From NCBI GenBank assembly GCA_020086605.1, contig JACBWW010000017.1, positions 7,690,135-7,754,134 on the forward strand: DNA of 64,000 nucleotides, in the 5' to 3' direction. This document shows positions 1-11,166 of the stretch, piece after piece. The position numbers and the translations under genes are program-made. Positions within the stretch are counted from its first letter, which is position 1, and each line of letters starts with the position of its first letter. A model generated the notes under the pieces. The model searched no databases and was not told the DNA's origin. It saw nothing but the letters and a program-made list of their open reading frames with translations. This stretch comes from Lanius collurio (lineage: Eukaryota > Chordata > Aves > Passeriformes > Laniidae).

Positions 1-362
1 CAAAGACACAAAAGAGTTCCTGAACACATCAACATCTGAACAGACCCCTGATCTCTGGACCAGAGGACCATAGAAGACAGGATGAATATGAAAAAGACAT
101 AGGATTTTCTAGCTGGAGGCAAAAAAACCAGTATAAAAACCGGACTCAAAAACCTCTAAGGTGTGCGCTGCCTCTCTGAACTGCTGGTGTTCAGAGCTGT
201 GTATGTGTCACCCAGAGTCAAGAACCTAGGCTTGGCCCTGCTTTCCTTTATAGTGGCTTATTAAGATTGTCAATTTGATCAAAAATAAATTCTGTTTGTT
301 TTTATATTAATAATTTGGCTCACGCAAGTTATTAATTCGATTTAATTGGCAATTTCATTTAT
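1..362 (+). mobile_element. possible LTR 3' part (ERV), 5' end outside window
   Basis: The order of signals resembles an LTR: a TATAAAAA box at 132-139, about 150 bp of mixed sequence, then AATAAA at 284-289 followed by a T/G-rich stretch. The probable right end lies between about 345 and 362, where sequence ending in CA gives way to unique DNA. The left end lies outside the window, so target duplications cannot be tested. No primer-binding site or internal region was recognised to the right, which would fit a solo or degraded LTR. A chance TATA/poly(A) pairing in AT-rich DNA is the main alternative. Confidence 0.35.
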
Positions 363-2940
363 AACAACCTTGCTTAGATAATAGGACATAAATGAAAACA
401 AATCCTAGGAGATTTCTGTCTTCTCCACCTACAGCAGCAACCACTCATTTACCATTGCCCAGGATTTTTCAAAATCCTTCTAACACTGGATTTTGATTCT
501 TTTCTTGTTGGCTAAAGCCACTGAGTTTATTGCTAATGAGAGAAAACTTGGTAGAACTCCAGGCAATCATTTTTGGATTATATACCCAGGTTCTTCCAAC
601 CCTCTATTTTTTTGCTGGGAGTGTTGCCAAAAATGCAGAAGATAACAATGTTTGGAAAAGATATTCTGGGTGTTAGGCTCTTTCCTTTGTAAGTAAGTTA
701 CAGTTAAGTACATGATGACATATGTAATATTTTTATGAAGCTGTAGTGATAAAATCACCTGCACATTTTACATCATCAAAGCTGAAGGAAACAAGAAGTT
801 ATTTAATAAACCCACATTGATTAAAAACTTAACTTTTTCACAGAAATATGCATTGAAATAGAAATAAAAAATGTTGCAGCTTTTATCTGATCCAAGGAAG
901 CAACTACAAATAATTTTTATTCCTCACAAAATTAATCAAGTATTTTCATATTATGATGTCATCCTGTATTCTTGCTTTTCATAAACCATCAATCATGGAG
1001 GTAAGAAATCAGAACTGAACATCTCAAAGTCTGTGGATCAGCACCAGGGTAATACTTTCATTTTGTTCTCCATTATTTCCCTAATAATTCTCAAATTTAG
1101 ATTTCATAAGTTAATATTTGTGATATACTATCATCAGCTCCTACTCAGTCAAAAACCAGAAAACCAAAAATTGGGTACCAAAATATCCTTCTCTAATCCC
1201 CCCAGCAGTGCTTGTCCTTTACTCAATCAAATACTGTCATCAGCAAAATGTCATGGCACAATTTGCCCTTTCCTGTCCTAAATCAGTTACAAAAAAATCA
1301 GTTATTTTGACCATTCCAGGTTATAGCAGAGCACTCAGAACAATTCCATTGCCAACATCACCCATTGTGAGAAATAATTATTTATTCTGTTATCGGTTTC
1401 CAACTTTTTATATAACTTCCTAACCAAATAATGTCCTTCTCTCTAATTGAACAGTAATTATTTTCTCTGACAGCCTCTTTAACAGTTGTTTGGCCCAAGT
1501 TTTGGTATGTAAAAATCCATAGTGAGCAGAGCACAAAGGGCAGGAGTTTCCATAAAGTGAGGACAGATCATGAAAGGAAAATATGACAGTTTTCCCAGGA
1601 AAGAATTTTGCTAACAAATTATTTGATCCCTCTCATGTTGGTCTCAGAGGAAATGTTCATATTGATACAATTGTAGATGAAGAAAGCTCTAAACTGATGG
1701 TCCACAATCAATTTTACACAGATATTCACATTTCCTTGAAAAAACTTTTATCAACATTTCTGCATTCATTGTAGAAAAAGACCTCATTTCCTTTCAGTGG
1801 AGATTCTGATTCACCACTGCTCATACTTTTATTGGCAATTCTGGGTGGTTTTCACTATCCACGATATTTCATCTCTCTGTGTTACTGATATTCTCTTTTT
1901 CTATTCCTATAATGTAGTTATTCAATATTATATTAATTAAGTATATTAAATATTGTACACTATGTGTAAGATTTGTAATACAAATGATATTTTAACACTG
2001 ACACCCTCACACCATGGTTCCATTTAACGAGAAATCTGAGGAGAGGCATCTTAACACCAGATCAAAACAGCCATAACCTCACAGAACAAGAATATCAACT
2101 TACACACAGGCTCACTTAAAATTGGTTCCAAAACCAGAACAATGAAAATGACAGGGAAATATGTCCTGACAGTCTCGAGGTCAACTCAAATACCATCTGT
2201 ACCCTTCAGAAGATACCATTCAGTTTTTAAGACAGTAGCTGCTATAAATACTAAATCATGAGATTTGGGGTTTTGATTAATTTGAAAGGAATATAAATGT
2301 GTACCCACACCTAGGTCATGTTAAATATGTTTTGATGGGCAATCTGGTGGTTCACACATCTTGCCCTTATAAAAGCAGAATGCCTTTCACATCACTTTGC
2401 TCCAAAAGGAGCCTTGTTGGCTGCAGCTGGGTTGTGATTTAGCCAAGACTTCTCTGTTTGAGGACTCATTTACACTTCGTTTTTATCTGGGAGATGAGTA
2501 CTTGTGTCAAAGTCCTGAGAAATTATGTATGGTGGTGGTGACAGAATTTATAATTGTCACATTTTGGTGCATGGTGTCCTGCCATCCAAAACTTAATGAC
2601 ATCACAGATCTTTCCCAAATCCAGTGGAGAATGGGCAGGAATCTGTCCCTTCATCAAAGTAACATTTTTTCCCCCCATTTTCCTTTCCACTGGTCCTGGT
2701 GACACCAACTGTGAGTCATGTGCTGAAGCAGCACAGGAGATGAGTAATTAAAGCTTTGTCGAGCGCTGAAAGATTCTGTACAGTGCAGACAAGATGTCTT
2801 TGCATATCTATAGTGGCTCAAATGCATCATTCACTGAAGGGGGACAGCTTTCATTCAGAAATAACAGCTTTGGAGGAAGATTTCAGCTGGCATGGCATTT
2901 TAGTAGAGCTTTGAGTGTGATTCATGTACGAGGCAAATGT
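363..2940. other. unique AT-rich non-coding stretch
   Basis: No repeat, exon or RNA gene was recognised. The open frames present are short (under about 100 codons), lack familiar domains and are not bounded by convincing splice sites. A 63-codon frame at 1583-1774 looks faintly protein-like but matches no family I recognise. Base composition is AT-rich with few CpGs. Confidence 0.6.
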
Positions 2941-2958
2941 GCACACACATATATTTTT

Positions 2959-3005
<47 letters not shown>

Positions 3006-3008
3006 ATG
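2941..3008. repeat. compound (AT)n-(TG)n microsatellite
   Basis: A run of ACACAT and TATA units passes into about nine AT dinucleotides and then about eight TG dinucleotides. Such alternating purine-pyrimidine tracts are usually length-polymorphic. The short Tyr/Ile- and Cys/Val-rich open frames spanning it are artefacts of the repeat. Confidence 0.95.
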
Positions 3009-3329
3009 CATGGCAGATGATTCAGGCTTTTATTTCCCAGATGGTTGCTGTGACCCAGCTTTTCAGAGGCAAAGATAAGATTCGTTATACAATTTGTTAT
3101 GTAAGCAGTTTTTCCTGCCACTACCTCATTAAAACGTTTGTGAAGGGAGTGAGAACGAGCTGAACTGGGTGAATCAAACCTTTGGGTGAGCACTTGTGAA
3201 AGGACAACCTTGTAATTTTGAAGTTTTTTTTGTGTAAAAAACCTCCCTCAGTGAAGTAAATAAAGCTGGTCATTTAAAAGTTGGCCAAAACCAGCATGAG
3301 CCTTGAGTGATAAAAGAGAAAAAAAAGGC
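3009..3329. other. unique non-coding stretch
   Basis: About 320 bp between the microsatellite and the first CR1. No feature was recognised apart from short A-rich runs near 3220-3240 and 3319-3327. Confidence 0.5.
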
Positions 3330-3570
3330 AAAGTGAAAGAGAGCTGGTTTAAGATTGGATATCAGGAAGAAATTCTTCCCTATAAGGGTGGAGAAGCCCT
3401 GGCATAGAGAAGCTGTGGCTGCCCCTGGATCCCTGGAAGTGTCCAAGGCCAGGTTGGATGGGGCTTGGAGCAGCCTGGGACTGTGGAAGGTGTCCCTGCC
3501 CATGGCACAGGGGTGGAAAGAAATGGTCTTTAAGGTCCCTTCCACCCCAAACAATTCCATGATTCTGTGA
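3330..3570 (+). mobile_element. CR1 LINE 3' fragment
   Basis: This is a 5'-truncated CR1 (chicken repeat 1) non-LTR retrotransposon in sense orientation. It starts at the AAAGAGAGCTGG segment and runs through the typical 'LDIRKKFFP' coding tail to the 3' end GATTCTGTG. The frame at 3355-3570 still reads as the C-terminus of the CR1 reverse transcriptase ORF2 (DIRKKFFPIRVEKPWHR). There are small deletions relative to other copies here, for example about 15 bp missing near 3410. CR1 normally inserts without long target duplications, and none is visible. Confidence 0.92.
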
Positions 3571-6500
3571 AAAAACGTTCACTAAAAGAGTGAATCTCTT
3601 GCAACTTTCTGAATTCTTGGTGTCTCCCCAGTATCCAAAGTCTGCCTTTTATGTCCCCTTTATAAAACTACCAGACTAGAAACCTTAAATTAAAGTACAA
3701 ACAAAATGCTGAGTGAGTTAAGCAGCATTTACTGACTTAGAAAAGGGTAAGGAGAGGGTTGGGAGTGTCTGTCTCACTCTTATCCCTCTCTAGGTGAATC
3801 CTATGCTTATAAAAATAAGATCCTGAATGGGCTGAGTCAATATGAACACCCTACATGAAAGCCTTAAGTTGACAGGGAAGGAAAGGACACCAAAACAAGA
3901 CTTGCTGCCATATTACTTCCTGCTCCTGATAAGAAACTTCAAGGTGAGAAGATAATATAAAGAACAGAAAATAAATTTTTCAGTCTTTCTAATTCAGGAA
4001 TAAAATGGGCTGGGAAAGGGGTCCTGGAGTCACAGAGGACTGGTTTCAACAAGAAAGAGGGAAAGCATTTTGAGAAACTCCTCCAAAGAGGGAGGTCACA
4101 AGCAGCCAGAGATGGCAATTAGGTCTTTATCTATAGCAATACTTATTTAATTTGAGAGGAAGATAGAAATTCAGTCCTCAGCCAAACTACGTGAGGATTC
4201 AGAAAGGGCACAGAGTACAAAAAGTGATTGGAGGGAAATTGGAAGGAACAAGCAACAGCCCCTCCAACAAAGAGAAAGTGCTCGTGCCCTCACCTCACCT
4301 GTCCTTTGTAGAAACAGCCTGACCCCAGCTACTAAACTGAGCGAATTGTGACAGCCTGAGAAGGGAGGACCCCCGTGGATTCAGGAGAAATTACTTGGCT
4401 TGGCTGAAAACATCAATAGTGTGTGTCAGAATAGAACCCTGGAGTCATGCAGAATAGAAAATATGAACCCTTTGGCTGAGTGGGGAACTGAAGATCTACT
4501 GGGAGATTTCTGCTCTTTATGGCTGGGGCTGTTGTCAGCCTGTCACTGCAGGAGAATGAAAGAGACAACTTTAAAGCTTTTGTCAAAGTTGATTTTAACA
4601 AAGGCAGGTGCTGCTTTGATACCTTGCCGGTGATTTGACTTTTCTATTAATCATTTTCTAAGCTCCACCTTGTCCTATATCTACCTGGAGGGCTTGAAAA
4701 GATTATTGCTGGAAGTGAAAGCTTTCTTCTGAGGCAGCATTTACCCTGGAGAATTCAAATGAAATGAGGTTCCTCATTACATTGGTCAATATGGAATAAA
4801 AATCTGCTGCTGAATCCCACGGCTGAGGAAAGTTCTGGCTCAGATTAAATCCTGATTTAAGTAGATTTAAGACCTTCAGGTTAACTGAAGGCTTTCTGCA
4901 GAGCTTTTTCTCTCTCTGTGGATTGTGTCTACTCAGTTACTGGGTGAACCTACATATGGGACTATTTAAAAGTGAGATAGCTGCTACTAACTAATTAATA
5001 ATCATGATAATCACTGATGGACAATTTGAATCCCTGTAACCCAAAGCAGCCAGGTCCCACCTCCCTGTGCACTCAGAGATGCTTTGGATGATCTGGTGTA
5101 AAGATTTCGATCCACCCTGCTGTGCTGGATGTAAATGTTGTCTCAGATGTTCTGAGCTCCCTGGGCCTCAGCTGGGAGCTGGAATGTGACAATATTGGGT
5201 GTGTGGGATAGATCTGGGAATTGGGGATGATGCCAGGCTCATCTGTAAGAGCTGCCTCAGAAATTACAGATTCTTCACCAGCCAGTAGCAGTTCAAATTC
5301 CCTGTCTGGAACCATGCAAACAATGAGGTGTCTGGCTGGGAAGGGAACTCTGGATCAGCTCTAGCCCGAGGTGTGTTGTGATGTTGTGACTGCAGAGAAA
5401 AGTTTCACAACCTCATTCATATTTTATTTCATTTCTGGGCTTCTCCACATAGTGATAATTTAAGAGAAGAAGGTGCTAAACTCCCTTTTTCTCCAGAAAT
5501 ATGTTCCTATCTGTTGTTTTTTGGTTTTTTTTTTTTAACCATGGCTTGAGGCCATGCAGTCTGAGATGTCCAAGCACCCAGTGCTTTTTTTTTTTTTTTT
5601 TCCCCACAAAATATACATTACAGTAGAGAAAATACTGCTATTACACTTCACAGCTGATCTGGGGTAGGATGGGAGAGGAACAGCAAATATTTGGCAATTA
5701 GGAGCAGCCTTTAATACATGGCCTCAGTGCCCTCTGCTTAAGGGGGATAGAAACACACACTGCTATTTCTGCTGGAATTTATATTTCCTGATTTCTCAGC
5801 GCTGCTGTTCTTCCCCACCCTGTTTTTCTGGGAAAAGGAGCTGCTGATATTAGTGATGAGCATGAAGAAATGGGCTGGTACATCTGCTCTGGTGGCAGTG
5901 ATTTGTCTTGAAAGGAAATATAGTTCTTTAGTTTGAGTGTCTAAGAGAGTTTTGTACCATGATAAAAAACACAAAGTGAATCCAACTGGAATAAATAGAC
6001 TGTGGGGCCTCTTAGCATCACATAAAAGCTCTGACTTAAAATAGCAGCTCAAGATACCTCTATTTTTAGCTTTTTATAGAGTAATAATTGGGTTGCCTGC
6101 TCAGTTTTAAACTTTAAACTGCTATGTAGATTCAGGCTGCTAAATAAAAAGTTCTTTTCCTTTTTCCTCTTCAGTTTTTATTTCCCTTCTCTTTCCCTTT
6201 GCAATGAGACTCAAACAAACCTATTTTTACCTCTCTTGTCCATTTATCATTTGCTTACAGCATTGCTGATGGCACACTGTGCTTTTCTGTTTGTCTCAGG
6301 CTGGACTTAAATGAGAATGCTGGGCTAAAATACTGTGAACTAACCTGTGACTATTCTATTTTTGATTGAAAATCAAAACTGAGTGGGGATACATTTAGAC
6401 AAGTAAATGTTGAGAAATGTGGCTGTTTTGGCTCTCCAAAATGATGAGGAAATGAGAAGTGTTTTTTGAGTTAGAGTTGGAGCCTGGCTCAGATGTTCAG

Positions 6501-7055
6501 AGAAGAGGTTGTGACGCAGGCCTGCGCTCTGAGACATCATATTCCCCCAAAACCATACTGGAGTTGTACTGTGAAGTGAAAAATGTGAGCTCTTCACCTT
6601 GATTTAGGAGAGTTGATTCAAGGGAATATCTAAGGGCCAAAATTAATCAATCAAACAATCAGGTTTTAGTGGATAAGTTGAACTCAAATAATTGGGATTT
6701 ACTGGCATTTTGGGGCAGTGCTTTTGTAAAAAAAAATATTCAACTGAGCTGAGGCATAAACCCATAAAAATGTAATACATTGCAAAGATTAAATCCACCT
6801 TCTCTAAGATGAAAATGTGCCTTAAAACTGTGAAGCAATTCTTTCTTTTCCTTATCACTAGTAAGTGGTACATCCAAGTGTTTACCTTTGGTGGTTGCAC
6901 CACTCCCTGGGAGGTTTCTCTCCAGCATCCCTGTTCCCTGATGGTTCTTGCTGTGTGGTGATCTAAACCCATTATTAGAACAGGGCATCCAAGATGGGGC
7001 TGTCTTACCTGTGCTGGCCCAAAGATATGCTCAAAACAAGTCTTCAGAGCAGTTT
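3571..7055. other. unique non-coding stretch
   Basis: About 3.5 kb with no recognised repeat family, exon or RNA gene. It contains two homopolymer T tracts (about 5521-5536 and 5587-5601) and several AT-rich patches. The longest open frames, such as 104 codons on the minus strand at 5738-6052, have no recognisable domain. Confidence 0.55.
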
Positions 7056-7180
7056 AGGACCTGCAAACCTCATCTGGTCCAACCCCCTGCGATGAGCAGG
7101 GACATCTTCAAGCAGACCAGGCTGCTCAGAGCCCCATCCAACCTGACCTTGAACGTTTCCAGAGATGTTTCCAGTACCTT
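7056..7180 (-). mobile_element. CR1 LINE 3' fragment (diverged)
   Basis: An antisense CR1 fragment is recognised from the order 'TCCAACCCCCTGC', 'AGCAGGGACATCTTCAA', then 'GAGCCCCATCCAACCTGACC'. The 3' tail at the left is eroded and no ATTCTATG octamer remains, so this looks like an older insertion. It lies head to head with the sense copy that starts at 7206. Confidence 0.8.
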
Positions 7181-7205
7181 ATGAGGGCTCTTTGGACTTC
7201 CTCTT

Positions 7206-7461
7206 GTTTTAAACTGACAGATGGCAGGTTTAGATCAGCTGTTAGGAAGGAATTCTGTACTCAGAGGGTGGGGAGGCCCTGGCACAGGATGCCTAGAAAA
7301 GCCATGGCTGCCCCTGGAAGTGCCCAAGGCCAGGCTGGATGGGGCTTGGAGCAGCCTGGGATAGTGGGAGGTGTCCCTGCCCATGGCAGGGGGTGGCCCT
7401 GGATGATCTTGAATGTCCCATTCAATCCAAACCACTCGGTGATTTTATGATTCTACAATTC
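7206..7461 (+). mobile_element. CR1 LINE 3' fragment
   Basis: A sense CR1 tail starts at TTTTAAACTGACAG and runs through the GGAAGGAATTC, GGTGGGGAGGCCCTGG and GGATGGGGCTTGGAGCAGCC blocks. It ends in degenerate tail octamers (GATTTTATGATTCTAC). Relative to other copies it lacks the 'GGATCC' segment after GCCCCTGGA. With the inverted fragment at 7056-7180 it forms an imperfect inverted repeat. Confidence 0.92.
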
Positions 7462-9035
7462 TCTGTGTGCTTATTACATTGGTGTTCTGTGCTAAGAAAT
7501 TGTAACTTTCTACATTTTAGAGCAGTTCTAAGCACTGATCCTCAGAACCTCTTCACAAAATCTTCTCATGTAGCACCTCAAAGCTTTTGCTTTTACCAAT
7601 AACACAAACACAGTCAGATACTGAAATTTCATCCTTGCATGACTTTGTGAACAATGAGGAAATAAAGCCAGCTCATGTTAACATGCCTTGTTTTTATTTC
7701 TCAGAGTTCGTAATCACTGATCTGCTGCGTTGTATTTCCAAAGCATTTCCCATAGCTGGGTGCTCTCCAGGCAAGCATGATGTGCTCCTTGCTGTGTCTG
7801 CCTCTCCTGTCTCCTGAGGCTCTGTGCAGTCTCACACGTAGTCTCTTCCACTTCAGCCTGGAATTCTCTGTGTGGACATTTTTGTCCCTTCCTAAAATAT
7901 GTTTCTCTCGTGAAGCACGACACGAACGTCTTGCCAAAAAACCCTCCCATTTCACTTCCCATCTGCTGCATCTTCTTCCCCATTTGGACATAAGCACCTA
8001 ATTTTAGAGATAAATCCCAGCAAACTCCAGGCATTCAGCTGAAGCCTAAGTTAGAATCCTCGTCATCAAATTTTCCTCCTGCTATAGACAAAGCCATTCC
8101 TATCTCTCTTTTTATTTCCCTCTTTCTCCCTTACCCTGGCTTCAGAGAGGATCTGCACTGCTGGCCTTGCTTCCAGCTGGTTCTTTAGGAAAGATGAGAT
8201 GAACACAAGCTCAACTGGTTTACTTTTCAATTCATTTTTCCTGGTGTGCTTACCTTTATGCTTAACAGTAAACAGGAAAATTCTTTATTGTTGTATAAGT
8301 ACTAAAATCTGAATTTTTTTTTTTTAAATAATGAAATTAGGATTATTGCTGCCAGTGTTGATTTCAGAGAGCTGTCATGTGTTTTAAAAAAAAGTTTTGT
8401 GCAACTTGTATGTGACATAAACTGCACATTAAATAAAAAGTAATTCAATAACTCTACTTATGCCATAGTTTGATATAATTAAACATTCACGGATGTTTTT
8501 TCCATTGGTCAATTTTCAGCTTATCTTTTTTGTACAGCACCACAAAATTATTTTTGTTGTTCAAAGACAAACTCACTCTAAATTTCTTTCTTTCAAATCA
8601 TCCAAAACATCACCTTCTAAGTAAAGGACAGTACTGAGATGTCCTTTCTTCCTGTATGCAGCTGTAATATAAAATTTCATTATCTTCTCAGTTTAAAGAG
8701 TCTTTTCTCCTTTGGTTAAAGTTGTTATCACCTAAGCAAATATATGCAACTGAGACTTTCTCTTGGATAAATCACAGCATTAACTAGAAACTATTAAATG
8801 TTGACTGGTAGATGACAGAAACAAACTCCTTCTACTTCAGTTTCCTCTGTCCCAGAAATAACTATTTATATAAATTTCCATATGACCAAGTCCAGTGCTT
8901 TTATTCCTCATTGTACTTTAATTCTACTGCTCCAGGTGTCCTGAGGTATGGCTTGATTGGGGTTTGCAAACAGATGAAATCAAGGCAGAACTACTTGGGT
9001 TGACACTGCCATGAAATTGGAAATCATCCCTTTTG
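7462..9035. other. unique AT-rich non-coding stretch
   Basis: No repeat family or exon was recognised. The part from about 8220 to 8780 is strongly AT-rich and repeat-free, with poly(T) at 8315-8327, and has the texture of slowly evolving intergenic DNA. That impression was not tested by alignment. Confidence 0.5.
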
Positions 9036-9246
9036 TGGTCTTGTTGTTTGTCAATTAGGGTTTTTTGGGTTTTTTGTTTGTTTCTGTGTGGTTTTGTTTG
9101 GGAGTTTTGTTTGAATTTGTGGCTTTTTTTGTTGTTGTTTTGTTTTGGGGTTTCCTTTTAATTTTGGTTTTGGTCTTCATTTTGGTTTTGGTTCTTTTTG
9201 TTTTGGGTTTTTTGTAAGGTTTTGTGTTTTGGTTTGTTGTGTTTTT
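9036..9246 (+). repeat. G/T-rich low-complexity tract
   Basis: About 210 bp composed almost entirely of short T runs separated by G runs of one to four on the plus strand (TTTTTTGGG, TTTTGTTTG, TTTTGGGG). It is low-complexity DNA with strong strand asymmetry. The open frame across it, rich in Phe, Gly and Val, is a compositional artefact. Similar tracts occur at 48374-48478 and 49407-49474. Confidence 0.9.
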
Positions 9247-10722
9247 AAATCACTGTGCATATGTTTTTTCCCCCACTTGCTACCAAAGACTTCTACTAAA
9301 GCCCTCATCATGTCAAATGTGCTCTCTGCATGTGAGCAACGATGCAGCTTAAAGGAAAATGTTTTAAAGCTGTCAGGAAACTCTCGTTTTCCAGATGGCT
9401 GATCAAATGGAGGACACAGACACACAGGAACTGGCTCCAAAAAGATGGATTAATAATGGATATTGCTCACTTGTGATGGAATGGGACAGAGACAAAGCAA
9501 AGGGAATACAGTTGATACTGAGCACAATGTAATCAGGACTTTTTAAAGCTCCCTGTTCCTTTTTTTTGAAAGGCTGACATTCATTCTAGATGTTCAAAAG
9601 CCTTGATAGATTATTTAAGGGATACTTGTGTAGAAGAGCAACTGAAATTGCTATCAGGTTCTGAAGTCATGGATTTAACAGCAGAATATGAAAATTTTGG
9701 CTTGAAGAGGGAGTCACTGTGTGACAATTCATAAATTAAGGAATATTCTTTGCTCATTCTCCTCCAGCTGAACTCTGTAAAATCTCCCAAATGAAACCTT
9801 CAGTGGAAGATGGTTCACCCTGGTTTGATGCTTTGTAGAAAAAGATTTCAAAGCCCTGCATAAAGGAGCTTTGTGCCAGATGCTCAGAAGCACCAGAGAC
9901 CTCCATGGCCAGACCTCCATGGCCATGAAATCCCTCTGAAGTCGCTCCAAGATCAAGCATCACAGGGTTCCTGGGAATCATGGAGGTATAAGAACTCTCA
10001 GGATGGGGTTGGATGGCCTGGAGCATCAGCTGAAGCACTGTGGATTTCCAATCTGTGCTGTCATCACCTGTGCACTTTGTACCTCTCTGAATATGACACT
10101 CTTCTTCACAAAGATACCACGTGGGAATCCATACTTGCATCTCTGGTTTTTTTTGTCATATTATAGCTCTAAGCATGAAAAAAATCTTGGTCTCATGCTC
10201 ACAGTCAGTAAATTAATGTTGTTTGTCTGCTTTCTTCTCCATAGTCTTGGCAAACTTGTGCTGAGATAGAAAAATCAGCTGTCGAATGGTACAGCTGAGG
10301 AAGCAGAGCTCTGAGGTGTGCAGAGCTTCCAATAAACATCCACAATTCCAGGGCAGAAGAGGAGCTAAATCCCCACAGGGATCCCCTTTAATGGAAGGTG
10401 CAAAGCCATGTCTCTTCCAGCTTTAATTAGCCTGTCTCCACTACCAAGCTTGGCAATGTAAGAGTGAATTGAACTCGATGGGGAGTGTGGTAATTACTTG
10501 GATTTCTGACTTATAAGCTGCATTTTCCCTTCTATTGCTCCCCTCACAGCTGCAACCTTCACACATCTCAGTCACACTTCTTGATAACCTCAGAGACAGA
10601 ATCTCAGAGGAAGGTTTTCTTCCCTCTCCTGAAGTTAGAAACTGAGATTCAGCACAAAGTTTACTCTGACTTATGATCGAGTTTTGAAAAGTTCTGGCTT
10701 GTTATTTAAATTTTTCTCTTGG
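9247..10722. other. unique non-coding stretch
   Basis: No element was recognised. A 14-bp direct duplication (AGACCTCCATGGCC) occurs in tandem at 9897-9910 and 9911-9924. A 128-codon minus-strand frame at 9754-10140 spans it but shows no recognisable domain or splice sites and is not called. Confidence 0.5.
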
Positions 10723-11166
10723 TGTGATACCTGAAGTGGCCGCCTAAAAACAGAGACTAGGCAGGAGGAAGGGAATAAGGCAGGGATTTATTTGAAAGGC
10801 CTTCAAAGGTACCCCTGGGCAGCCAGAGGCTGTTGCCAGGATGGACCCCAGGATGGACCCCAGGCCACGAGTTCTTCACACTTTTACAGCTTTGGTTCAT
10901 TTGCATCTCAGGGTTAATTCTCCAATTAAAGCTTCAGTTTAATGATGTAATTCCCCTCACTTGCCCCCCTTTCAGAAGCTTTTGGTTTGTACTTTTTGGG
11001 CCAAGGATGGTCTGGGTCTGCAGAGCAGGCCTGGAGAGGCTTTGCTGTGTCTGCCCAGCACGAGAGAGCAGAAGGGAACAGGCCACAAGAAACTTCAGAG
11101 TTACACACTGGGCACTGCAGGATCTGAAAATATAAAAGTTAAAACCCAGGGCATCAGGTGCACACA
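10723..11166 (-). mobile_element. ERV LTR, antisense, probable solo or partial
   Basis: The sequence resembles a common passerine ERV LTR read in reverse. The poly(A) signal AATAAA lies on the minus strand at 10787-10792, and a U5-like stretch ends in CA on the minus strand at about 10723. An octamer-type ATTTGCAT motif lies near 10900. It carries a tandem 14-bp duplication of AGGATGGACCCC near 10840-10865. The right border is uncertain: CA at 11166 is my best guess and no target duplication was found. No internal retroviral genes are attached. Family assignment is from memory of similar LTRs. Confidence 0.6.

Noticed and set aside
1583..1774. 63-codon frame that looks protein-like, considered as an endogenous viral remnant
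   Set aside because: No motif of any viral family was recognised and no second frame supports it.
5280..5310. tRNA B-box-like AGTTCAAATTCC
   Set aside because: No matching A box, acceptor stem or anticodon arm could be built around it on either strand.
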